Positions 35,772-47,604 of a DNA stretch of 64,000 nucleotides are shown here, in pieces. Under the pieces are notes generated by a model that saw nothing but the letters and a program-made list of their open reading frames with translations, was not told the origin of the DNA and searched no databases. How positions within the stretch are numbered: the first letter of the stretch is position 1; each line of letters begins with the position of its first letter. The position numbers and the translations under genes are program-made. Origin of the DNA: Turnera subulata (taxonomy: Eukaryota > Streptophyta > Magnoliopsida > Malpighiales > Passifloraceae); the NCBI GenBank assembly GCA_028386065.3, contig JAKUCV010006799.1, positions 1 to 64,000 of the forward strand. The letters are read 5' to 3'.

Positions 35772-37283
35772 TGTAAGTCTCCGGACATGCAAATATGACA
35801 CTCATATGCAATAAAATGCGCAGTAGAAAAACCGGAAACACATGGAGGATCCAAATGAAAGTAACTAAACCGAATAACAATTTTTGCGTACCTGAATCGG
35901 TTGAGATCTTTCACCCAACTGTTGTGCCGAATCCGCTAAAGTCGGACAGAAATCCCGCCCCTCTACGGTATCGACACGAACCGTCGATCTGTGGTCCGAT
36001 AACATCTCATGATCTCCAACCCGAGCACTCCCGGACAGCAGTGCTAGCTGCGAATTTCTGGGAGCTACGTGTGTTTTGTGTTTTTCTACCTTTTTCAAAG
36101 AAGGAAGAGGGTGAGTGTGTATTCTTCAAGCTCTGAAAATTCAGACTCAAGAGAGTGAGGGATCAAGAGTAATCTGATTACTCAACCCCATTAGTGTATA
36201 GAAAATTCAGACTCAAGATAGAGAGGGATCAACATAGTGGTCCATCAACCAACATGATTAAGACACCATCATAATGTAGTCTAATCATGTCTCCACTAAG
36301 TCTAATGGGATTACACATCACAACACTCAAGTTTGGTTCAATAATTCTAACAATTAGTGAACCAAACCAGGCCAAAGCGACCCTGGTCCAATCACAACTG
36401 GTCAACCATGGTCCAACCACCTGCTCGGTTCAACGATTCTATGTGTGTAACCCTGTAGGCACTTGTAACGTTTGGCAATAATTGTAAAATCTCATTTTAC
36501 AATTATAAGCAAAGAGCGGTGTGTAGAAACACATCATTGCTACCCAAACGACAAGATCAGTGCTGATTCATAATGCCTCAGAAACATGTCAATGTCCTTT
36601 CGTCCCATTATCAAGATTAAACACGAGACATGGAAAACGTCAGTCTCGTATATGTTTAATCTTCGTTTCTTGATCCCCGAGTTAACTGTGTAAAACGGAT
36701 ACTCATGATATCACCATATCACATAATCCAAGCGTGGCCACGCATTTAACAGTTCAACTCTTTCAAGAGGCCATCTGATAATATACCCGATATATGGGTT
36801 GGACGAATCCCATCTCGATCAATCAAAACCCACTACACATTATATCATATACCTAATAATTACCCTTAAGTCCACTCAGTTACGAATGACCAGGAATAAT
36901 ATCAAAGTATACGACTCATATGTTGGGAACCTTGATGATCTCAGGTCTAAGGACAATACATATAAGAACCACTAATGACAATCATATAACGTTCCACGTA
37001 GGGTTCTTATGTGGTCGGTCCAGTCCACAAGTTCTCAAACTTGTACCCGTATGTAGAATTCATATCTCATATAATTCTCAACATACGCTTGTCTTAATTG
37101 ATTATTACAACCCATCCATAATAATAATCGACTAGGGACATTTAAGAATATATCAAATATATTCTAGGGTTATAAATATGTGCAAGCGTTTATCTCATAA
37201 ACATATTTATTGGAACAACCTTACTGTATATACATGACTACATACGATCATCCATTGATTGGCTTTTGGGCACATTACTAACA
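35772..37283 (-). repeat. 5' LTR of element 3 (reverse)
   Basis: A full LTR with TGTTAG...CTTACA on the minus strand, about 5% different from its partner by eye over the first 130 bases. A local duplication of AAAATTCAGACTCAAGA lies near 36130-36230. Confidence 0.92.
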
Positions 37284-39572
37284 ACCTACTCCTCTTTGTT
37301 GGGTTTATCATAGAGAATCATTTCAAGCAAAGATTTCCATGAAAATGAGCATGCCCCAAACCTCCCCAAACACCATTTGGCCATAAATTTTGCCTAGGCC
37401 GTTCTTTCGGGTTCTCAACCTAGCAGGCATGTCTTAATTTTTGCCTAGATCGCCCTTTCGAGTTTTCAATCTAGTCGACTAGTCCCCCTCTCTTTCTCCA
37501 TTTTCTTTTACTTTGTTCCTCTGAGGTGGACAGCGGTCAAAACTTACCCAGATGATGGTGAGTTCCAAGTCTTTTCATCTTTTGGCAGCACTTTCCGGTG
37601 ATGGCTCGATTTTGATCCTTTTTTGACTTAACAACATGATCAGGAAAAATCTAGGGACACTAATCTTGAGCATGGGAGGAGGTTTTCTCAATTGAAGAAG
37701 TCCAGACCTAAACCTTATCATCTTTTACTAACTTAGCTTAGGAACCAAACTTTATTTAGACCGGGCTCTTTAATAGAGTTACCTACGTACCAGTAGACAA
37801 TAACGTCCATTATTTCAAATCACAAGGAAGTATTTTTCTCGAGAAGTTTAAACATTGGTTGTGGGTGCACTTCCTCTTTTCCCATCCTTTCTTTTTTCCT
37901 TTTTTTTACCTTCCCTTTTTTTTTTTGGAATTGACCTCACAAGCCAAGCTTATTAATTCAAGACAAAGTATTTGATTTGAAACAGATTTGATTTGCTGGA
38001 TCAGGTCTTCGTAGTTCATTTCTGTGGTTCCCAACTAAGTTGACAAATTCCAATGAGATTTAACACATCATCTTCATAAATAAGAGGATAGGACATCCAT
38101 TACACGAATACTAATAAAAAAGACACTGATTATAGACAGACGACATTGACCCTTCGAGGAGAAGTTAACATGGATAGACTTCATCCCTCCTTTATTTTGA
38201 GAAAAGAAAAACAATCTTGACATTTTGAAACTCCTAAACCTTCTTATCCTCCCTATTAGCCATTCTAAGCATCCTCCCCCATTACCCATTCAATCTTGTC
38301 TGGGTACACAAGCTTTCTTCGTGGGACTATAGTGACGGTTTCCTTCGGGTCATCATGTTGGACTTCGACCATCATTGTCTCGTCTCCCCCCCCTTTGACT
38401 GTTTTCATCTTCCTTATCAGTCATCATGCCATCTTGTAATTTCGAGTGTTCCTCGGATCTTGAAACATCACTCCAATCATCCCACTTGCTTTCCCTTAGC
38501 TCCTAGAAGCATTCCCAGAGAGCTTCTCGAGTGAGTGCAGCATTCTGGAGCTAGATGCCCCTCAGCACATCTTCAACAAGCACATATTGTCCCATGGCAT
38601 CCCGAAACTACTTCATGGCTACTTGGGCAAGTGGTTGGCCTAGTAAGACCCTACAGAGAATTGTTTCTTCTAACTAGCCCATCAACGTCCGGAAGGTTGA
38701 TTGCACCTCTTTCTCTTGTTGAAGACTCTGTTCTTCAAAAATTGGAAAATCATCCTCTGTCAGCTTCCCCTTCAGATTCGTTTTTGTGCCAGTATCGCCT
38801 TCCGACTGGTTAGCAAGCTCATTGCTCATGGTTTCTCTTGACTGCCAAAAGTGGAGAAGTGGGTCTTAGTGCCTTGCTCAGATGGATTCAAAAAGAAGGC
38901 TAGCAATAAATGGTTGGATAGGACACGGGCTGACTCCTGATTCGGCATACTATCTTTTCTAAAAATATGCAAAATGACATGTTTTACGCAATCCTAACTT
39001 CTCTAATTCTTAGAGCAACTGGGCATCCACTCAAATTATCAAAACATGGGTGAACCTCCTTTGAGTTTTGGTAGACCACCGCTTGAAAACATGAAACTTT
39101 TTCCCTCTTGATAGCCATGGATGATTACTCCCCTTTCTTTTTTTCTCAAATCCCCATCTATGCATGAATTAAAATCCAAAAATAACAAGCTACAACACAT
39201 ATATACAATATAACAAATGCCATACAAATGCACGTACCGTTTATTGATTCACAATGCATGAGATGCTCATAGGTGTGCAGCTGGTTGGGGGCCAAAAGGT
39301 TGCCGCTAGGGAATAGGCTGACCTACTCACATGTGATAATGGATATCGCGTGAGGTCCAAGGCCGATTAATCCCCATCATTGGTAAGCATCGAGAAACGG
39401 GTTCGCTCAAGCTGCCATCGCTTAAAGAAAGCATTGTGGTGAACTTGGATTCCCTCGCCCTATAACGGTAAAGGCTTCACATCAATCATGATGAATGCAA
39501 GGCACTTACGATGAGAAGTAAAAAGGCACATCAGATTCTACAATTGCACAAAATCTCTTGAACCCACTACTT
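37284..39572 (-). other. Interior (5' side) of element 5, noncoding
   Basis: I see no gag or pol similarity and no long frame on either strand. A ~50-bp imperfect tandem duplication (TTTGCCTAGGCCGTTCTTTCGG-like, about 37386-37485) is present. It probably holds the leader of the element and the scar of a large coding deletion. Confidence 0.6.
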
Positions 39573-39591
39573 CCCCAGCGGAGTCGCCAAC
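39573..39591 (-). promoter_or_regulatory. Primer binding site of element 5
   Basis: On the minus strand TTGGCGACTCCGCTGGGGA lies directly after the LTR end. Sites of this form occur at the same place in Tat/Ogre-type gypsy elements, which use a tRNA other than initiator Met. It fixes the minus-strand orientation of element 5. Confidence 0.75.
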
Positions 39592-41183
39592 TGTGAATAC
39601 CCGACCAAAAATCACTTGGGCCTATTCACCTAATCCTTTCTCCTTCTTCCTTGGGTCAATCCCATGACAGTGGAGTCGCCACCCAAATTTTATTAAGGAC
39701 AAAACTTGGAGAAAAACCTTCATGTGACTGCTTTAGGCTACATAGTCATGGTGAACCAAAGTAATGGGATCGGGGGTTCGTCACAGATGGGAAGGTGTTA
39801 GGAACCCATCCGTGTTGGGTCGAGATTATGTGCAATTGCAAAATGCAAGTGTGCCTTGTACAAATGTGCAAGTGTGGAAAATAAAAGAATGGGGTAGAAG
39901 AAGAAGATTTGACTTGCATCCCGTTGTAAAACCGAGACTACCTACGTACCCGAGTGACCGGGGTCAAAGCCACGTAGTTCTAAACATGGCACAAATCGGC
40001 CACTTACATCATCAAAAGCATTATCAAATAATCAAACAAAGATCAATCAAAAGAAGGTTTAGTGTTACCTCTTGTAGCCCTCCTCTAGCTCCTTGCAATG
40101 GGTTGACTTCTACACCCACCTTCTTTCTACTTCTAAGGTTAATGGTTGATCCTCTTCTTGACTCTTCCTTTCTGGACTACTGTTGATGCCTCCCACGAAA
40201 TTTCTCTAGAGTTTCTGCCTAAGAATGTATCTGTAGACTTGGAGAGGTAGAGTTTCTCCAAGCACTCAACGCTTATGGGAGTGTGTGCGAGAAAAATTGT
40301 GTCTCTCCTGAAATTTGTGTGAGGGGTCCTATTTATAGTGTTTTGGGAAGCCTAGGGGCGTGGACCAGATTAATGGTGAAGATTATGCCCGAAATTTGGT
40401 CCAAAACCGCGTAGGATCGAATTAGAAACAAAATCGGAGAAAATCGGGGGTTCTAGGCTCCTATGACCGCCGCTGCCGGCGGTCATGCTCTGGATGACCA
40501 CAAGTGATGGCGGTCTTGTGAGGATGACTGCCAGCACCTGGCGGTCGTCGCGAGATGACAGTCGGTCACCTCGCGTGTCACTCGTTCTTTCCATTTTTGA
40601 CCCCCAATTCCCCCTAATTCAGCTCTAACTTGATCCTACCGCATAATTAACCCATAATTGACCAAGCATCACTCAATTACTTGATCACCACTCCCCCTAA
40701 ATCGTTCCTAGACTGATTGATTACACATTGATACCCATTTTAAGCAAAACATACCAAAAACACAAAGTCTACTTAAATGATGATTTAACTCTATTTTCCA
40801 CAAAAATCAGAGCTAAAATTAATCTACAAGAATTGTGTTAATGGGCTAATCAAACTCTGGAGAATTAACTTGGGCCTTTAAACCCATTTTTAACCCAAGA
40901 ATAAATCATCTCAATATAATTGGATTAAAGAATAGAGTAAAGGCCCCAGTGATATATTCCAACCTAAATAAACCTTATTATATATTTTATTCTAAGATTA
41001 AATCATCTCATTAACCCTAGGATTCAAATATATGAAGGTCTAAATCACCAAAATACATCATTTCTACTAAGTTAAATTTATGACATGTCCCTAAGATTGA
41101 ATCATCTCATCAATTCCAGAGGTTCAAGTATGTTAAAATCTAATTCTAGTAGAAAATTCTTAGGTCAAATTTGGGTGTTCACA
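39592..41183 (-). repeat. 5' LTR of element 5
   Basis: The 1592-bp LTR starts TGTGAATACCC and ends GGGTGTTCACA in window orientation. A TATA box (TATAAAT on the minus strand, 40331-40337) followed in transcript direction by AGGACCCC marks the likely promoter. The hairpin cluster lies at 40466-40546. It carries the uninterrupted sequence that corresponds to the element 6 insertion point in the other LTR. Confidence 0.92.
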
Positions 41184-43219
41184 CATAGATGGCTCATTTC
41201 CTTGCCTTGAGCCTTTCTTTCCAATTGGAGAAGATGGTGTGTTGCGTCCTAATGGTGATTATCAAAAATGGGTTGAACAGAATAACCTGATCATTAGTGC
41301 CATTCTGTCTTCTGTTACTTTTGATGTACTTTCTGTTGTGGTGAACAATAAGACAACGAAGGATGCTTGGGATGCACTAGAAGAATCTCTTACGTCTGCC
41401 AGTAATACAGGAGTGATGGCAATCCACATGGCCCTGCAATGACTTGAGTAGTAACCCGATGAACAGGTCTTACGTTTTCTGCATCGTGCAAAACGTCATG
41501 CAGATGGGATGTCAGCCTCTGGTAAGCCCTTATCAACCAATGACTTTAGTATTTATATGTTTCGGGGCCTCAAATCAGAGTACAAACCACTCGTCTCATC
41601 TTTTGCAAACACGCCCAACACCTGTGACTTTTTTTGAGCTTCAAAGTTTTTTGATGAGCCATGAGTTCATATATGATGATCCGGTGAAAGCTTTCCATCT
41701 CGACTCTCCACTGCGACCAACTGCACCATCTCCAACACCGCCTTCTGCTCATCTGCTGCAACATAGTCCCTATCGTGATACCAATCCTCGTGGCCAAGGC
41801 GGTCGTTCTGGTTTTCGAGGCCGTGGTGGACGAGGTGGTCGCAATGGAGGTGGTCGTGGTAACTACTGGTCTTCTGATCGCACATGGTCCTCTGAGCAGC
41901 CGCGTTATCGCTGTAATATTTGTGGGAATACAGGACATACTGCTGCTTATTGCTATAATCGCAATCAACCATAACACAATGTCAATCTCACTCAACAGGT
42001 GCCGCCCACACCAACTACATATGCACCTTCAGCTTGGTATCCAGATACAGGTGCGAGCAACCATGTTACTTCCGATCTATCCCAGTTTTAGCATTATGAT
42101 GGCTACCATGGTATTGAATCCCTTCAAGTTGGCAATGGTGCCTCACTTCCTATAGCAGGTAATGCTTCTCAAACTTTAAATACATTTACAAAAATGCTTC
42201 AGTTACAAAGTATTCTTCATGTTCCAACCATAACAAAATCTCTTACGTCAATTCAGCAATTTACTAAGGACAATGAATGATTTCTACGAATTTTATGCTA
42301 ATTTTTTTCTACTAAGGACCAGAATACCCGGAGAACAATTCTCCCCGGGCCGAGCATTAATGGTCTTTATCAGCTCTCTCTACTACTGTTCCCCGTCAGA
42401 TGGAGGATTACTTTGCTGTGCGAGTTGAACCCATTGTCTGGCATCAGCGGTTAGGACATCCTCATCACCGGGTTCAGAAACCAAATAGTTATCCGCAATT
42501 CCTTACATGTTAAGAGTCCTAGTGTGTCTATGTTGTGTCCTCATTGCTTTCAAGGTAAAGAGTCTAGGAAACATCTTCTTCCTTCCAATAATCGGGCCAC
42601 TACCCTTTTAGATTTGCTTTTCAGTGATGTTTGGGGACCTGCCCCTCAATCGAGTTATGATGGTCATCTTTATTATTTAATATTTGTTGATGATTTTAAT
42701 AGATTTGTTTGGTATTATCCTTTTAAAGCCAAATCAAATATTTTTCTAATTTTTCCAGTTTTTCGAAAGCATGTTGAATGATAGTTTGCAACTAAGATTA
42801 AAGCTTTACAAATGGATTGGGGCGGTGAGTTTTGTAAATTGAATAAATTCTTAACTAATCAAGGGATAACATATCGTCTCATGTGTCCTCATACACATGA
42901 ACAACAAGGGTTAGTTGAACGTAAACATCGACATATAGTCCAAGCAAGACTCTCATTGATGGCCACTACATCAATACCACGACGATTCTAGCACTTTGCA
43001 TTTGAAACGACAATCTTTTTGATAAATAGGATGCCCACACTTGATAACAATCATGTCTTAAATTATCAGCTTCTTTTTAGTTCAACACCTGATTACTCCT
43101 TATGTGTTTTTGGAAGTTTATGTTTTCCCTATTTAAGGCCTTATAACAGACATAAAATTCATTATATATCTAAACCCTGTGTTTTCTAAGGTTATAGTCC
43201 TCATCATATCAGATAAAGG
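41184..43219 (+). pseudogene. gag-pol: Element 4 gag, protease and integrase part
   Basis: The element 4 frame resumes after CATAG. Visible parts are gag (41239-41442, then in another frame to about 41972), an RG-rich stretch before the zinc knuckle CNICGNTGHTAAYC (about 41910-41955), protease PDTGASNHV (about 42040), GAG-pre-integrase WHQRLGHPHH (near 42440) and integrase start DVWGPAPQSS with FVDDFNRF (42524-42781). Numerous stops and shifts occur, for example TGA near 41440. The frame leads to GYSPHH just before the solo LTR at 43220. Sequence features fit the Ale/Retrofit-like copia group. Confidence 0.88.
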
Positions 43220-43957
43220 TGTGAACACCCAAATTTGACCCATACTTTATTCTATTATCTTGAATTATAAATCGTTTATGTCTTTGATTGATGAGATAAT
43301 TTGATTTATGACATGAATATGTTTGTGATTTATTATAGTAGAATAAGGGAATTTTATTTGCTTATTTCTTTTATTTATTTTTGGCTCTTTATTATTTGAT
43401 TAATTTTGGGTTAAGAATAGATATTAGGTTTGGTTTAAAAAAATATGGATCCTCCAGAGAAGTTACCCCATTTGGACATATGGCCTGCACCTAACTTTAA
43501 TCCTAATTTTCGTGGAAATTTAGGATTAATTGAATATTTTCCCTATTTTGTGTTTTTATGGAAGTTTTAATTGAAAAAGGAATAATTTGATGTGGGGTTG
43601 ATAAAGAGAAAAAGTAATGGAGTAGGAGACAATTTTTGGGTGTTTTCTGGGTTAGGGAATACTCTAGAAGGCGTGGAAACCAACTAGGAATCGGATTGGA
43701 GGAGAAAAAATAAGAAGAAAGGAAAAACTGTACAATCGGTGGCGGAAATGGTGACATGACCGCCACCACCGGCGGACAAGGAGGGAAGACCGCCGGCCCC
43801 TGGCGGTCGACATGACAAGACCGTTGGTGATATGGCGGTCGTTCCTTCTGGATCCTTTTTTTTGCCTCTTTTTCGCAATCTTTGTCCACAACCATCAGAT
43901 TTAGGGGTTTAATCTCGACCCTTAGATTAATAGGACGACCCCCTACCCTCTGAACAC

Positions 43958-43965
43958 TATAAATA
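43958..43965 (+). promoter_or_regulatory. TATA box of element 7 LTR
   Basis: TATAAATA followed by GAACCCCC is in the same position and context as the minus-strand TATA boxes of the element 5 LTRs. Confidence 0.7.
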
Positions 43966-44629
43966 GAACCCCCATTACACATTAGAGGGACACATGAGAA
44001 TTATTCTCTACACACTTATAAGCTTAGAGTGCTTGGAGAAATCCTAGTTCTTTGAAGTTAGGAGTTCTTCTAGGAGCTAATTTTCGGAAGAGATTTCATG
44101 GAGAGGAGTTGTGAAAACCCAGTAGCGAGAGGGGAGCAAGAGGGGTATAAGAAGGAGGCCAATCGGAGCAAATCATTGGAGAAAAGAGTGCAAACCCAAG
44201 AGGAGTGTTCTTCCCTGCGCATTCTCGGGAAAATCAACATATCTCGGGCTACAGACGTCGGATTGTTGCATTCTTGGAGTCTATGAAAAGATAAGATAAA
44301 GGTATACAACTTTGTTGCAGACACCAGACGTGGATTTGGCCTCTTTTGGCACCAATTTGCGATTGAAATTGAGTCAAGATTCTATTGCGAAGCGGGAAGC
44401 TAACGGGAGCGAGAAAAGGACTTCAAGAGGTAACCCTAACCCTTTAAATCGATTTTTGCAGTTGAGATTGTATTGCTGTGATGATATTGATGATGATGCT
44501 TTGATTGTTATGTGAATCCATGCTTAGAACTAGTGAGCTTTGATCCCAATCACATGGGTAAGTAGGTAGTCTCAGTTAGAAAACGTGATGCAAGCCAAAT
44601 CATGTGTTTCTTTTGTTTTCTATGTCATG

Positions 44630-44890
44630 TGTGTCGTGTTGATGCTGTGATGTCGCTATGATGTGGATGCTACTGCTATGATATAGATGTCGTTGTCATG
44701 ATGTTGGTATTGCCACTATGATGTCGATGTTACTGCGATGTCGCTGGGATGTGGGTTATGCTATATTATTGCGATATTGCTATGATGTTGATGATGTGAT
44801 TGTGTTGTTAATGTTGCGGCTTTGATGTCAATGTCGTTGTAATAATGTTAATGTTGTTGTGATGTTGCTGCATCATTTTCTTGTTGTGTA
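44630..44890. repeat. Degenerate GATGTYGCTATGATG minisatellite
   Basis: A run of imperfect 12-18 bp units built from GATGTTG, CTATGATG and TGTCGTTG words lies in element 7. It is absent from the element 5 LTRs and may account for part of the length difference. Confidence 0.75.
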
Positions 44891-45279
44891 TTGTCGTGAT
44901 GCCATGTAAGAACTATGTGAGCTTTGAATCCGGCTGCCGGGGTACGTAGGTGGGTTCTAGTGGTGGAATCTCATGCTCAATTATGTGTTTTTTTCTACTT
45001 TGTTTTTGTTTTCGTTTCCTCTATCTCGTTGTTGTGTTGTTTGTGCATAGGCATGTAGGGATCTTCAATTGCACATGATTTTGCCCCAACATGGATGGGT
45101 GCCTAACACCTTCCCATCTGTGACGAACCCCCGAACCCTAAATCTTTGGAACACTATGACCAGTTGCTGCGGGTTATAGATGTCAAGGTTTTTCCCTGAA
45201 TTTTGTCCTTAATAAAATTTGGGTAGCTACTCCTTTGATGTAGTGAGGAATCAAATGAACTTTTGATCGGGTCCTCACA

Positions 45280-47404
45280 ACAGGTGTTATGATTATCTTA
45301 CTAAATGTTTTTATATAGCTAGGCATGTAACTTTTCACGAAAATGTTTTTCCTTTTGAAAATGTCTTGGCTCAGCCTGTTTTATCTCCCGATGATGAGGG
45401 ATGCTGGACTACGGTGCCTCTCAGTGTATTCTTCCCATCCTCACAGCAAGGTATGTCCTCTTCTATTCCGTCTCAAACTCCACCACATTATTCTAATTCC
45501 TCACCTGTATGTCACACACCTTTGTTGCATCAAACCAGTCATGAGAAACCATCTTCTACTCCAACTAAAGCTCTTCCTACTACACAACCTTAGGAAACCA
45601 AAAAATTTCCACCTACAAGTCCATCCTCTCCTATTACTCGTCTAAATCTATCTCCTGATTCCTTATCCTCATCCACCCCTGATCTAAGACCTTTATCTTC
45701 ACCTACACTTTCGCCTCAATCACCTGATCTCGACCCATAGCCATCCCCACCTCAGCCTCCAAAGATACACAAATGACACTTCGTGCCAATCCCAAACAAA
45801 ACACAAGGATACAGTCTATCTTCTCATAACATATAACTTCTTTCTTCTCCCACAACTGAACCTACCTCGTATACTGAAGCTAAGAAATATAAAGAATGGA
45901 ATCATGCTATGTTAGAAGAAATGAACGCACTGATTGCTAATAAGACATGGGATTTAGTACCTTCACATTATTCTATGAATTTCATTGGCTGCAAATAGGT
46001 TTACCACATCAAACAGAAAAGTGATGGGAATATTGAACTCTACATGGCAAGACTAGTAGCCAATGGGTTTCATCAAAGGGAAGGGCTTGACTATCAAGAT
46101 ACATTTAGTCCAGTAGTGAAACCCACAAATATTTGGATCATTCTTTCCCTTGCTCTAACTTGTCATTGGCCTCTTCGACAGCTGGATGTGTGTAATGCTT
46201 TTCTTCGTGGTCATTTACTGGAGAAGGTTTATATGACACAGCCCCCTGGTTTGTTTTCTAATCCTGCTAAGCCTAGTCATGTTTGTCTCCTCAAAAGGTC
46301 TTTGTATGGTTTGAAGCAGGCTCCACGGGCCTGGCATTCTAGATTGCAGGCTGCTCTCCTCATACAAGGTTTTGTCACTTCCAAGACAGACCCTTCCTTA
46401 TTAATTTATCATTGGCAACATATCCACATTTATTTGCTTGTTTACATGGATGATATTATTGTCACTGGGAGTCATCCGACTACTGTTAATGGCCTTATTA
46501 ATTTTTTGGGCAAAACCTTTGCTATTCGTGATCTGGAACTTGAAAATATTTTCTTGGCATTGAGTTGCATTGTCAACGTGATGGCATATTGTTAATACAA
46601 CATAAGTATATCAAAGATCTGTTGAAAAAGTCAGGTCTAGATCAATGCAGGCCAGTTCCAAGCCCGACCTCAACATCTCAGGTGCTTCGTCTCAATCATG
46701 GTGAACCTCCTGCAGACACTACTACCTATCGTCAACTAGTTGACTCACTACAATATCTATCAGTTACTCGACCAAACATAGCTTTTTTTCACAAGTAAAG
46801 CAAGTTAGTTTATGCACTTTCCGACCTCTGAACATTTAATTGTTGTCAAGAGGATTTTACGTTACTTGAAAGCTACGAAGCATTATGGTCTGCATCTTGG
46901 TTCGATGGACAATTTTTCATTGCAAATTTATACGGATGCTAACTAGACAGGCTGTCCAGATGATAGAAAATCTACTATTGGGCTTTTCCTTTTTCTTGGT
47001 GGAAATCTAGTTCCGTGGGCTTCTAGGAAACAACGTACTGTGGCTCGTTCTTCGACGGAAGCTAAATATAAAGCTATGGCAGATGGTGCTGCAGAGATGA
47101 TGTGGGTTCGGTCTTTACCGCATGAACTGGGTGAACTGGTGCCACCACCAACAATGTGGTGTGACAATTTGGGTGCTACTTACTTGAGTCACAAGCCGGT
47201 TCTTCAAGCAAGAACGAAACATGTGGAAACTGATTTCTACTTTGTCAGAGAACAAGTCCAGCAGCACTGATTGAAGGTCCAATTTATTGGTAGTGATGAT
47301 GAAATTACTGATACACTCACAAAGCCACTAGCAATTGCATGATTTTTGGAGTTACGACACAAACTAAACCTTTCTGTTCAACCATGGTTAAGTTTGAGAG
47401 GGGA
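45280..47404 (+). pseudogene. pol: Element 4 integrase tail, RT and RNase H
   Basis: After element 7 the frame continues with the integrase C-terminal region and a Ser/Pro-rich linker (about 45360-45740). RT follows (46044-46595: [23 protein letters not shown] and the catalytic YMDD at 46443-46454). RNase H then follows in pieces (46860-47340: STIGLF, RSSTEAKYKAM, WCDNLGATYL, TKHVETD). Stops and shifts occur near 45592, 45985, 46595 and 46797. A purine tract GAGAGGGGA (47396-47404) borders the 3' LTR. The element is dead. Confidence 0.9.
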
Positions 47405-47555
47405 TGTGACTAGATAGTGATGTATATCAATAATTGTGTTTACTTGTGATTATGTTTATCATCCGTGATGTAAACTCTATCCGCATCTAGTGTTGTCAGA
47501 GTCTATCTCCTATCACTTATGAATTCATGTTTCAGTGCATGACTAATACAGCTAG
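47405..47555 (+). repeat. 3' LTR of element 4, truncated
   Basis: It starts TGTGACTAGATAGTGATG and matches the 5' LTR for about 150 bases, up to the shared ACTAATACARCTAG. There it stops, against ~215 bp in the 5' copy. The Helitron-like sequence begins immediately after. I did not find the missing ~65 bp elsewhere in the window. Confidence 0.75.
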
Positions 47556-47585
47556 TTTCTACGTAATAACATTAAAATTGGTGAA

Positions 47586-47604
47586 ATAGTGTCTCCTGAG
47601 GAGA
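47586..47604. repeat. Hairpin near Helitron 5' end
   Basis: GTGTCTCC and GGAGACAC flank a 3-base loop just inside the Helitron 5' terminus and run into CACGTGGCA. It is an 8-bp perfect stem. Confidence 0.75.

Larger units (their letters stand above)
31408..37283 (-). mobile_element. Element 3: copia family A deletion derivative (reverse)
   Basis: LTRs at 31408-32933 (3') and 35772-37283 (5' on the minus strand) are flanked by an identical ACCTA (31403-31407 and 37284-37288). On the minus strand the order is LTR, primer binding site, palindrome array, leader, gag, zinc knuckle, protease, a short pol remnant, polypurine tract, LTR. Integrase, RT and nearly all RNase H are missing. It is a non-autonomous copy that keeps the sequences acting in cis. 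Confidence 0.95.
4667..41183 (-). mobile_element. Element 5: Tat-like LTR element, gag-pol lost
   Basis: Two related LTRs (4667-17906, interrupted, and 39592-41183) bound this unit. Identical CATAG flanks (4662-4666 and 41184-41188) mark the insertion into the gag gene of element 4. The termini are TGTGAATACCC...GGGTGTTCACA. Orientation is minus: TATA boxes in both LTRs read on the minus strand, and a primer binding site adjoins the inner edge of the right LTR. After subtracting later insertions (elements 1, 2, 3 and 6) the interior is only ~7.5 kb. It shows no gag, protease, RT, RNase H or integrase. It does hold an antisense plant mobile domain gene and a tandem repeat near the 3' LTR, features known from Ty3/gypsy Tat/Ogre elements. 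I read it as a non-autonomous LARD-like derivative; the lineage is inference. Confidence 0.85.
43220..45279 (+). mobile_element. Element 7: solo LTR related to element 5 (forward)
   Basis: It begins TGTGAACACCCAAATTTGACC, the reverse complement of the element 5 LTR end, and finishes GGGTCCTCACA. The flanks AAAGG (43215-43219) and ACAGG (45280-45284) match at 4 of 5. At 2060 bp it is longer than the element 5 LTRs. A TATAAATA box at 43958-43965 reads on the plus strand, with a GACCGCC/GGCGGTC cluster (43758-43808) upstream. The flanking copia frame resumes on the right, which supports a simple insertion. The 159-residue minus-strand frame at 43503-43982 has no domain and is not called. Confidence 0.87.

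Noticed and set aside
38535..38813. 92-residue plus-strand frame inside element 5
   Set aside because: No similarity to gag, pol or PMD that I can see, and no conserved motif.
41570..41995. Minus-strand frames opposite element 4 gag
   Set aside because: The plus strand has the RG-rich stretch and CCHC knuckle of gag. The opposite frames are mirror effects of that composition.
43503..43982. 159-residue minus-strand frame in element 7
   Set aside because: It covers the LTR promoter region with its TATA box and hairpins and has no domain.
44630..44890. Coding repeat protein in GATGTTG repeats
   Set aside because: No long frame spans it. It is a degenerate minisatellite inside a solo LTR.
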